Positions 35,983 through 46,802 of a stretch of DNA of 64,000 bases are shown here, piece after piece; position 1 is the stretch's first letter, and every line of letters starts with the position of its first letter. The notes under the pieces are model-generated. The model searched no databases. It was not told where the DNA came from and saw only the letters and a list, made by a program, of their open reading frames with translations. Source of the stretch: Marsupella aquatica (taxonomy: Eukaryota > Marchantiophyta); the NCBI GenBank assembly GCA_973895155.1, contig OZ316892.1:13330001-13394000 (forward strand), written 5' to 3'. Made by a program: the position numbers and the translations under genes.

Positions 35983-38900
35983 CTAAGCGCACTTGCGGTG
36001 GACATATGATGGCCCATGCTCCTCATATCTGCACCGAACACATAACCACAGAACAGTCACCATAGGGCCGTCTTCCTTGCATTATGTCATTGAATCTACA
36101 GAACTGCCCTTCACACCGTCGCAAGTCAAGCATTCAAGGTCCATCTTAGTAAGAGGCTTTTCCTAGACTTTTTTCCATCTTCTTCCCAGACAATTTTTTT
36201 CTTGCCTTTTCCATTCCCAGACAATCTTAATGGAGTTCAACTACAAAACAGCTCTGCAGATTGTCACAACATTCCAGGTGCGTCAAAGGTCCTCTAGACA
36301 ATCCGGATCAAATGGAAAACGAACATAGCAGCTTTCTTCCTGTCGAAAGGGATACGTACGCCACAGAACCATAGACGGGGGAAGATCTCCGCAACATATT
36401 TGGATAAAGATAAAGAACGGAGAATGCACTTTGAGTCAGCCGGAAACTGTATGACACTAAATCATCGACTGGAAATCTGCAATTTGTCTATGATATATTT
36501 GACTTACTCTGCTTTCGAGAGCCACATTTGCTGAAATGATCCTAGAGATGCCAATATACTTCCTCCAATCCACACACTGCACAATTAATACAACAGGGTT
36601 ATTCAGTACCTTGAAGCAACCTACTGCGAATTTTCATGAAGTGCATGGGAAAAGAACTGATTTTCCGCGAATGAATCTTGCACAACTTTTGAAAAGGAAA
36701 AGACCAACCTGAATCGTCTTTCAACTGCATTTCCGCTAGCAAGAACTTTCACTCTGGCAGCTTGAGGTGCTTCCTGCATGAGATCATTTCAAAACTAGCT
36801 GAAACGCTACAGCGCTACCAAGCAAGACAAACTACATTGATCATCAGCAGAGATGGACACCATTCATCATTTACGAAGTTCGCCACCTACTTCACAATTT
36901 CTTTACTGATCCAATTTTCCTCTGGACACATCTGGAGGACCTTGGTCTCTCATTATCTGGATCCTGCGAATGGTGAAGTCAGAAAATAACAATTACCTCC
37001 ATCAGGTCCTTCTCTAAGCGTTCCTTCATTTGTTGCATTGCAGCAGTCCCTCCTGCAAGCTATCATGTACCAACGAAAATCCCCAATCCGACAGGACAAC
37101 ATTAACTCATTATGGCTGTAAGATAATGAACATGTTTCATTCTCTTAATCGCAGGGAAGGTCAAATTGCTAAGATCTCCACACCCGAGTATGCATAAAAA
37201 AAAACCGACGACAGTGTCCGAACCTTCAAATGAGTGATCCCTAGTGAAGTAGGAGGCATACAATGATTATTTCACGCCAGTTCCTAAGCTAGATTTCTTC
37301 CCACTGAACATGCTAGAACTGTAGATAAAATTTTCTTGATCCTAAAGTGAAGAAAGACCCTTGAACAGGGCCTGTACAGAGCGGAAGTGGTACCAGTATA
37401 CTGCTGAACAACTCCCTCCTTATGTCAACATCACATTTGTTGATACTTTCTATGACCTGCATGTTGTTAGGATATCCATGAATTAGTCCAACTGGGAATA
37501 TTTTACTTAAGAGCTTCCTACATACTTCCCACAAGTAGATCCAGAGCGACTAAGCTAAAATCATTCGAAACCAAACCTTCATTTTCGAATATTCACAAGC
37601 AGGTGGGAAATGAACACAGCTTAGTGCACTTGAATAACAACACACCCACAAACAAAACCAAACAAAATTATTGAGATCAACAGTTGGTATTCTAGTTTGC
37701 TGTAGAAAAGCTGGGGAGTTTTAATGTGTCAGAACTTGACCATATGTGGGAGACCTCGTATTGAATTTCCAGCCTCCGCAGCATACGTTTCCATTCCAGG
37801 TATTCTCTGCACATCATTGCAGAAACAACATACTTGATCACCAGAGTGAAAGCGAGGAGAAGATTTGGAGGCCAGAAGTGCAAAAATCAGGTGCAATTAG
37901 TTACTAGCACAAGTCCTACTAGTAGGTGACTATCTGATCTAATCTGCTCAACCATTGGGTTACAGAAAGAGTCAGAATCTTTCTTGATCAATTGGAGCAG
38001 AGCATTTGTGCTCCTATGATTTATCTCTGTGCAGACCAAACCCTGTAACTGGACTTCACAAATAGCTGAAGACCCTTGAAACGTTTCCTAATCTTCTGAT
38101 GGAAGTCAACTTCAAAAGATGAGGATAGAAGTCAGCATCCCAGGAACTCAAGTTAGTTGCTGGCTTCGCCTATTTGTCCGTGTTGGCTAAGGTGGAAAAG
38201 TAGCCTGTCCAGAAGGACCTGCTACACCCCCACGTAAACAGCTGTATCGCTACGATAACTTACAAACGCTACCCCAACTTTATATTCGAGCATTGAACTC
38301 ATTCATTGTCAGGCACTCCTACTGTCCATATGTAAACCTAATCTGAATCAAAGCCAAGAAAGGTGGCACAGTTGGAGCTCCCAAAAGGATTGAGGGACCC
38401 TGCAGGGTAAGAGTAACAAGCTGACATTTCCATACAGTCAACCTTCTACTCTAACATAGGTCTAGCTTGATTTTACATTGACATATATATATGGAAACCG
38501 GACACCTCCAGCAAGATCCCAACACGGCAGGGTAGTGGTAGTCCTTCGTCTCCAGGAACTGAATGACTGGAGGTCGCTACCGTGAAACCTTTCCAAGCCT
38601 TCTCAAATCAGTAGCTCAACCTTGGCTGAAAAGAAGTGGACTGCTGTTCGATGGTTTACGTCTACTACTAAGTAAATAAGGAGTGCACGACACTACTTAG
38701 ACTAGATATGTGCAAGAGCCATTCCCGCCAAATTACCAAAAGATCTGCAATTAAGCCTCTTAGTAAACTTGGTCCTCCCCAAAGAAGTTCGGCAAAACAA
38801 TTATGAGCCGTCAACAGAGACAAAAAGAAACAAATACATTACTCACCACCGGTAACCTTAAAGTACTGGCGTGGACCTATGTTCACGTGACCTATTCTAT

Positions 38901-41900
38901 TGCAAATGAGAAACAGAGGATCAGTTTTTGGAGGCTTACATGAATAAGGGACGGGTTGAACATCAGATCTGGAATCTTGAAACGATCAGCACCAACCTCA
39001 ATTATCCTAATAGAGAAGAAACAATCAGTCTATGTTCAAAACGTGGAGGAATCAATTTGTGATCTTTGTTCAATGAGAGAGGCAAATGACAATGTGCGAG
39101 TTTCCAGCAAAATTGATGACATTTGAAAAACAGTCTAGACGCAAAAGTAAGCCTAGGTCACCGAAAGACTTGGAACATACTGTCCATCAGGTAGCTCATA
39201 CGGTGTTGTAGGGATGTTTGAATAAGCACTCTCTGCAATGGCAAAACTTGTTCAGAGTACGGTCTTTCCAATCACGTACATCACACGACTATGATGCGGT
39301 CTAGCGTCAAATCAAAGAAACATGATTATTTCCAAGAAGAGCAGACTTATTCTAGCGTACGACGAGTAAAAGGCTCTAGAAGGCCAACATTAGGAGAGGA
39401 AAACCTTCAAAAGGGCTGTCTGGCACCCGACAAACAACCTCTTTCACATCTGCTGCAACTGCTCTCTGTTGCACAACCACGAGACAGGGAGTTAGCTAGC
39501 TTCTACCGTCATTTAGGGTATATCGTCGTGGAGAAAGAGGTTCATTTGTAGGAAACCTCAGCATCTGAAAATTGTCAACTTCTTCACAGTTAAGTTCTTT
39601 GCAAGCGGAGACTGGGTCTATTCGTTCAGTCAATTTACCTGCATGTATAATCTGTAGCTTTCAGTAGTGTGTGGAACCTCCACATCGGTCACCTGCTCAT
39701 CAACCACTTGCAAAACAGAAAGTGTATAATGGCTGGTCGGAAGCAACCCGGAAAAATTGCAGAAAACAGAAGTGCAAGGAAGTGGTGTTGCTGACGACAC
39801 GTGTAGTTCTTCATTTATAAAATATGAGAAAATTAAGCCAATCTTGCATCCTCACTTTATACATTCATCCGCAAAGCTTGGATATGGTAAGTCGATTGAG
39901 ACGACAATAGACACAACCATTCTCACATCTGGTCCCTATTCGATGATTTCAAAAACTGAAGTCATGCAACGGTTTTCCAAGGGGTGCAAGTATGGAGCAC
40001 AGACATGATCACAGGGGAGTTGGGCCGTATCAGAAGATAGTTACTACTAACCTCAAATTCACCAGGACGAACTTCTTTCCGCCTAAAAGCGTACCGAGCT
40101 TTGACCTGTGCAGGAGATCCGTTTCTTAAAGAAGAAGATAGAAGAAATCACTTCCTAAATGGCAAAATCATGAATTACTCATGCGAGACGAAACTACGAT
40201 CTAGGTGCACCAATTAAACCACCGAGTGATTAAATCTTTGACAAATCCAGAGGGAGAAATCCAATGTTGTAGCTCGTAAGAATATGGAGTGCCAGGTAAC
40301 TTACGGATATTCCTTTCCCCTCCAGAGTATTGAGCATGCAGTTAGTCAAAAACTCCCCTCCGATTGGAGATCTGACAATAGCCTAATCCACCAACAAGAT
40401 TGAAAAATTAGGACTTCAGAGAATTTAAAATATCTTGTTATATGCTTCTTCGCACAATGCAATCTTTTAGAACCTGTCTCGCAAAACAGATACCCAAAAT
40501 TCAATAGACAGCATCAGGAAATTCCTCCTAGTTGTACCTTTTGGAGAACATAACCATCATGCACTGCAGCAACTGTTGTGGACCCTCCTCCACTGTAAAC
40601 AATCATACCATAACAAAATCCAATGAGTGTAATCTTTTGCGGCTTCCGCCAGAACAGACATCTCACAAGTAAAGCTGCGATGCACTCTCAAGATTCTGTA
40701 TGAATCTTACTAAGTGTCCCTTGACACGATTCGTATAATGCCAACTTGCACATTCTCCCTATGCTTAAATACCAGCTACAAATGAATCCTTATTCGAACA
40801 TTCGACCAACATTGTCAGAACACTTTGCCTCTTTCTGGGATTTGTGGACCAAAAACTCATCGCTGGCTGAAAGAAATCCAAAACATGCTCGTACACAAGG
40901 ATTTATCTTAAGTAACATAAGTTGTGAATTGCAACTACACACGCCAAAACTTGGGTGTCTTGCAGACAATTCACCAACTTCACTATCAGACACGGCCGAA
41001 CAAACTAAAAACCCTCGAGGTGAACTTCAACTAAAGCAACAGACCAGGTGCACAGTCTGACCAGTCAACAACCAATGAAGTGGCTCGTCCAGATGCAAAT
41101 GATGTGAGCACCTGCCAGAGAGAGAAACGGCGCAATTAAAACAGGCCAAAGACTCGACCATCCTCTGTTGTTTCCTTTCCTTCAGCGTTATAAAAGGTGA
41201 AAGCAGACTACAAGTTTGATTCTCTTGAGACAGTACATGCATCCACCGAAAGAAACACAACTCACAAATCATAAGAGCCACCTCAACTGTGTCAGGAGAA
41301 AGGGCCTCAAAAGTTCTATAATATGTAAATGGAAGCTACAAATCTTGTCAACCCCACAATGATATCGTCTAGGACTCTCTCCACTGAAAGTATACAAAGA
41401 GCGAAGTCGGGGCCACCCCACTATACAGTGACAATATGTAGCTTGACAATAGGCGACATTGGTTTATGCAGAAAGCAAGAACTCACCCGCACTTTCCTCT
41501 AGCTCCTATCTACAGGACATATGCCATGTTCCTACCCATCTACTTCCAAACATCACCCACACAATCTCTAAAGGTTGAATATTTTACCGCATTCTTCACG
41601 AGAAATACAGCGGGAACACCGTACTTCTCAAACATCAGCTCCACCATTCTGCCAACAAATTACAATTCAGTAGACAATTGATTGCTTTTGTGAATGTCTC
41701 AATTAGCGCAAACATGATGCTTTGCTAGTCCGAACAACTGAAGAGAAAGTGGCAACCAATGGCCGATTAGATTAGGCGAATCCAAGCCCACAGGAAATGA
41801 CGATAATTTTGCACTTTTTGTATTTCCTTAAACCTGTTTTAAGCAAGGTAAAATTAAGCGCTGCCTGTTCCAATCTGGAGCCCTTACTCAGATAACAAAG

Positions 41901-44048
41901 TTAGAAACTGTTCAGCGCCCATGACGTCACAGTAGACAGAAATTCACAGACTGAGTCTCACTTTTCTCGGTGCGGAGCTGTGTTGAATGACGGTTCAGCC
42001 AGTAACATGGGGTGCTCCGTTGGATCAATCATCAGTCGATCACTGACCTCATACCACAAAGGAAAATTTTCAGAATGCCGCAATCAGAACCATATTACCA
42101 ACACTTTGACGCCAATGATATGAAAACCTCGGTAAAGATCGATGGACATGACAACGAGACAGTGAGTATCAAGAGACGTCAAGGTAGACAACCCTTGACA
42201 AGATCTCTGTCGATCAGCTCAAATCAAAATTTTAACATTTTTTATACCCCAAGAAACACGTTCCCCATCTCCACTGTCACATACCATATACGTGGTGACA
42301 CTCTGTTACCAGCCTCTAAAAAGACCTAATCAGATTATAGTCAACGACTTCACACAGAATGACTAGATGTACGACTTCCAAACCAGCTAAATGAGTATCC
42401 TTCAGCAGTGGTCCAAGTTTTTCTCACTACAAAAGAAACTCCTGCGCAAACAAATCCAATTTCAAGAAAAATCGCATCATAAAGTTGCTCCAATTACCGC
42501 AATGTATGATCCAAGATGCTTTCGACAATATCCCAGTCATGTATCAGTCCATCTTTCAATGCAGGTATCACCTGGCCAACAATAAGATACCAAAACCCTT
42601 GAAATAGATACGACCTGCAATCCTCATGCCTCCAAGCCAATTCACCGTAGCCAATGAAAAAATATAGAACAGTGACCATATGCAGCAAAACGAAAAGCAA
42701 ATCGTCCTGAATTCATTTGCACTAATGATCCCGAACAAAAGTGAGTCAAATCGGATTGCATCAATTCCAAGAACCCAGAAAGTATATAACTGTAAATCAA
42801 TCACTGTGCATGGTAACCGATCCTGAGAATGATTTAGAGGTCCACATGGCTTTAATAGATCAAACAACCATGTAGCGATAAGAATACAGATGAAATTGAA
42901 TTGACATCGGTAGAAGGGCTGGACCGCTTGCCTCCATGTAGTCACGACGGTAGCCTACAGCCTGAACGCCAGCATAGAGCTTTCTCGTGAGTTTTCCTTT
43001 CCCAATTTCTGCCGTTCTATTCCCCGCCTTTCCGTCACCACTCTTGCCCATTTCATTTTCTCCGCCAAGCTTATCCACTTCAGGCAGTAAGTTCCGGTCG
43101 ACCGACCCGACCACCTATAAAGAAAAACCAAGACGATAACCACGACAATTGTAAGCCCATGTGACGCAATGAAGGAACTGAAAGATGGCATTGAGAGAAG
43201 ACTTTTAGGAAATACTTACAAGTCAGGGTAAACCCCAACTTGTGGAGCTACAAAATATTCTTCAATGGAGAGACAAAAATATACTATTCAGGGAACTGGA
43301 AGGTCGCATCATGGACCACGGAGAGCCACATGTGAGCAAGAAATCATGTGACCGACAAGCAGGACTCAGAGAATTCCCAGCAGCGAGGTGCAGGTCAGCA
43401 AAGTCGAACAGAGTTCTCATGTCCAATCTCACCGACGGTAGGACGGCTTTTGGAGCATCTTCACCAGCATATCCAGCTTTACATGTGTGCGAGCCCAAAT
43501 CCAGGACTATCGCGGACACTTCATCTGCAGCGGTCACGACGACTGTGTTATGTACACAATGTGGCACTCGAACGGAAAGCTCGATAGGAGTGTACTACAG
43601 CTGAAGCCACGAAGAAACTATCCTCAACGCTCGCCCAAGTTCAGGACCCTCAGGCAAATTATGTGTTGACTTCTTTCAGTCTCGAGCCGATTGGAGGCCT
43701 CAGAGTGTCATAATTCATTGCTTTGAAAGGCCACAAGAATGACAGTATGGAATATGCGGGCTGAGATGCATCAGGAATACTTCGCAAAATCGTTGTATAA
43801 ACCCAGCATGAATGAGAGCCACCTTAAATTCATTGCTTTACAAGGCCACAAGAATGACAGTATGGAATATACGGACTGGGATGCATCAGGAATGCTTCGC
43901 AAATTGTCGAAAAAATCCAGCTTGAATGAAAGCCACCTTTAGCAATCTTTAAGCTAGGAAAAACATAATTTTCGGCCAAGGAAACAATGCTGCAGGGCTT
44001 GGGCTCCTTGCGAGAGACGAGTAGAGATGACTTACCTCCTCCGTACAT
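35983..44048 (-). CDS. ARP4: Actin-related protein 4 (ARP4)
   Basis: Twenty coding exons on the minus strand: 44036-44048, 43433-43524, 42932-43114, 42498-42571, 41962-42042, 41588-41648, 41062-41111, 40538-40592, 40305-40382, 40052-40105, 39639-39692, 39405-39465, 39181-39232, 38940-39006, 37741-37806, 37394-37456, 36997-37059, 36709-36773, 36508-36576 and 35983-36028 (TAG). Total 448 residues, close to Arabidopsis ARP4 (441). ARP4 is a nuclear actin relative shared by SWI/SNF, INO80/SWR1 and NuA4-type chromatin complexes. Visible signatures are [20 protein letters not shown] and [15 protein letters not shown] (first phosphate loop), [20 protein letters not shown] (second loop), [57 protein letters not shown] and an end in YVHRKCA where relatives usually end KCP. 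A basic, Gly-rich ARP4-specific insert lies in exon 3. Intron 3 has a GC donor. All other junctions are GT-AG with matching phases. Confidence 0.95.
43713..43940. repeat. 115-bp tandem duplication in ARP4 intron 1
   Basis: Units start at 43713 and 43828 (ATTCATTGCTTT...AAGGCCACAAGAATGACA) and end with GAGAGCCACCTTAA or GAAAGCCACCTTTA. The copies differ by roughly a dozen substitutions and small indels. They lie in the first intron, 100 bp from exon 1. Confidence 0.9.
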
Positions 44049-45414
44049 TCCCGAGTGAAGTGAGGGCCCTCTCAACAAAAGTGTTGTCCGTCCGTCCGCT
44101 GAGAGAAATCGCGCGGGACAGAAACTGAGAGAAACTTTTAATTTTTGTCAGTTGCTTGTTACACCTTGATTACCGAGAGTCCCGATTGCAGCAGCGACAT
44201 TCAAGTGAACTGCAGGAGCCATATAGTACGTCAAATTCAAAGACTACAGAATGCTCAAAAAGCCCGCGTACAGACAGAGTGTTCGTCAAGCTAGGTTTCT
44301 GTGCTGAGCTTCGATAAAACGCTAAAACCTAATGTAGCGGAGAACGAAACCGAGACAGAGAGTGAGAGTCGATCGAGCTAAGATTTCTTTGCGGGAGCTC
44401 GACAAAATGCTTCGACCTGGATGCGAACGACGTGAACGAGAGAGGCTAATACTTAATTAATAGAGCTAACAAGATTGCCGCGCGTAGCTTCAAAAGAAAA
44501 ATTGCTTCAACCTACTAGTGTGGTTGCAAGCGAATAGACGACGAATCAAGCGAGCGTTCCAGACGACGAGTGAGGTGAGAGAAGGAGAGAATTTCATACC
44601 GAGAGGGCTTTTTTAGTTTAGTTCGCGAGGGGATGAGCTTGAAATGGAGTGACAAGTATAACCATTTTTAGTTTAGTTCGCGAGGAGAAGAACTGGTTAC
44701 ACCGTAAATTCTGTACGAAAGAAAGGTAACTGGTCTGTAATATTTTTGAAAGGGTGGAACAAACTTCACACTTCGGTACGAATGCAGGTGGCACGTAACC
44801 ATTTGGGGGGGCTCATGCGATTAGCATTATGGGTCTTGGTAAGTGGTAACTGAATGAAATCTGTGGAACCAAGTTTTTGTTATGGCTAGTGGCACTTTAA
44901 ATTGACAAATACACACCTATATTAGCACATTTTGATGTGTGATTACTCTCAGGGCAGAATTACCCTTTTTTGAGACATTGTTTGGGGTTCTGGCCTGAAC
45001 CCTCCTCCAAGAAACTCAGATATCCGGACCAGCTGCCATCGGTCAGGATTTTTTCACTTTTTGGTCAGAGGGTTGTGGGCTAGTGATCCCGAAAGAGACC
45101 TCCATTATCTCTGTACTGTAACCAATTTTTGAGGGAAGAAGCTTTACCGGTGTGAAATCATTTATGGAGGTCCCTTCTATTTCCCTAATCTTCTCCCCAT
45201 AAAGTTATGATAGTTGACTTTTTGGCCATAGGTTACAGCCTAGTAACCCTCTGCCCAAACCATCATTACCCTACACCTCCTTCAGGCAAGGTGTGTACAG
45301 GTAACTGTGTGTGTGGGTGCTATAGTGGAGGGAGTATTGATTGTGGTCTTCATCTTAGACTAGCTCATTAACCTTGTCTTCTGTATGTGAGCATGGGCAC
45401 AAACCTATAAACCC

Positions 45415-45700
45415 CTCCTAAATTCTTCTCTTTGTATTTCTGTAGATGCTTATGAGGCATTATCTCAACGTAAGCCACATTACCTCTCTGGCAGCCTGGC
45501 CTGGGACTCTCACTTTTGAAGGATAATGGGTTGGAACCCCCTTGGCTATTACATCCCATTACCCTCTCTCTTGGGGATGGGTTACCCTACATATAGAACC
45601 CCTTGTGTACTTTTCTCTTTGTATTTCTATCTATGATTATGAACCATAACCTCTCTTGCCAGCCTGGCCCAAGGTCTCTTAATACCCATGGTGATTTTTC
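45415..45700 (+). repeat. Dispersed repeat, copy 2, with internal repetition
   Basis: TTCTCTTTGTATTTCT occurs near 45424 and 45611, each followed after a short gap by a CATTA/CATAACCTCT block and then CAGCCTGGCC. The second half matches the minus strand of 34140-34330. Confidence 0.6.
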
Positions 45701-46033
45701 TCATTATAACTATCAAGGCATTATTATTAAAGAAGAAAGCAGAATTTCAATGGACTTATTATGAAAGTTAGAAACAAAAGCCCAGATGGACCAGGACATT
45801 GTCCCTGCCCATCCCCATGGACTGCATAAAGCAATCGTTGCTTTTATACCGAAAAGAAAAAGGAACCAGTCGCAGATCGCAGTTGACAACTTTGATTACC
45901 TTAGGAAGAAAGTAGTAAAGACGTCATGGCGATCCTGAGTAATGGCTTGAAATCTTTGAGGTTCAAGGTCATCAAATAGTCAAGTTACTAAGGAAACCTG
46001 TAATTGAAATTGGCTGCAAATGGTAGGGAGATT

Positions 46034-46074
46034 GTTTACAGGTCACATTTCAGTCAAAAATGTGACCTGTAAAC
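46034..46074. repeat. Perfect 17-bp inverted repeat with 7-nt loop
   Basis: GTTTACAGGTCACATTT (46034-46050) is exactly complementary to AAATGTGACCTGTAAAC (46058-46074), with loop CAGTCAA. It lies 0.73 kb before the FYV7-like start codon. Confidence 0.95.
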
Positions 46075-46483
46075 TTGGATGTTCTAAGCAAGTCCATCCA
46101 AGTTTTTCCAGTCCATCCGAGTATCATAGACAAAGTGGAGGTCCATCTCTCCTTAGTTCATGAAAGTTTCTATATTTTTACTAAAACTAGTAAAACTAAT
46201 AGTCTTTTAGGCCTTTAATTAAGGTCTTATTACCACAACATTAGGGCATCTCAAACATTGCCTTGTTGCCTCCTGTTGCAGTCAGCGACGGATTCCCGGG
46301 AATAAAGGGGCCGACTCAAAAATCCATGTCCACACACTACTGAACCTTGACCTAAACTGATAGTTCTGGACACCATGTTTATCTCCCAAGTCCAAGCTTT
46401 GAGACGCCCTATTATAGTCAATAATAAGGCCTCCAAACTCAATCTATTACTCTCAGGCACTACATCCCACAATGAGAACCTTA

Positions 46484-46494
46484 CTCTATAAGTA
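46484..46494 (+). promoter_or_regulatory. Possible TATA box of the FYV7-like gene
   Basis: CTCTATAAGTA lies about 310 bases before the start codon and about 80 bases before the telo-box run. The spacing is compatible with transcription starting near 46520, but no transcript evidence is available. Confidence 0.35.
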
Positions 46495-46568
46495 GTGTTT
46501 AGATCAGATAGATAATTCTCGCTCTACTCACTCGACTTCTTCTTGTATTGCCGTAAAGCCCTGTCAAC

Positions 46569-46587
46569 TTTAGGGTTTAGGGTTTAG
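46569..46587 (+). promoter_or_regulatory. Telo-box run (interstitial telomere-like motif)
   Basis: TTTAGGGTTTAGGGTTTAG, two and a half copies of the plant telomere unit, about 215 bases upstream of the ATG at 46803. In plants, telo-boxes are enriched near the transcription start of ribosomal-protein and ribosome-biogenesis genes, which fits the predicted function of the downstream gene. Confidence 0.65.
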
Positions 46588-46802
46588 CTCATCGACCCTT
46601 TACGTAATCTGTTTCGTATCATCATTCTTTCTGCAAGTATCTTCAAGACAGGGTTCACTTATCAACGCTTTACTTACTATGGTTCGGATGTTCCCTTTTT
46701 GGATCCACCGCGATTCCAATTTCGTCGCGGTTCGTGGAACGATGCAGATTTTCACGCTGCGAATTCAAATCCTGTGAGAGCAGACATTACCTCTGTCTTA
46801 CC

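Larger units (their letters stand above)
44049..46802. other. Divergent intergenic region between ARP4 and the FYV7-like gene
   Basis: It holds the upstream regions of both genes. Notable contents are a dispersed repeat (45415-45700), a perfect 17-bp hairpin (46034-46074), a TATA-like site (46484-46494) and a telo-box run (46569-46587). No coding gene is seen. Confidence 0.6.

Noticed and set aside
38850-38895. Candidate extra ARP4 exon between exons 14 and 15
   Set aside because: It has splice-like ends, but exon 14 (ending SLIH) joins exon 15 (RIPGMETY) in phase exactly as in ARP4 relatives, so no exon is needed.
46734-46802. Upstream in-frame ATG for the FYV7-like protein
   Set aside because: It would add a Cys-rich stretch not seen in relatives. 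The ATG at 46803 precedes the conserved basic N-terminus. Not excluded.
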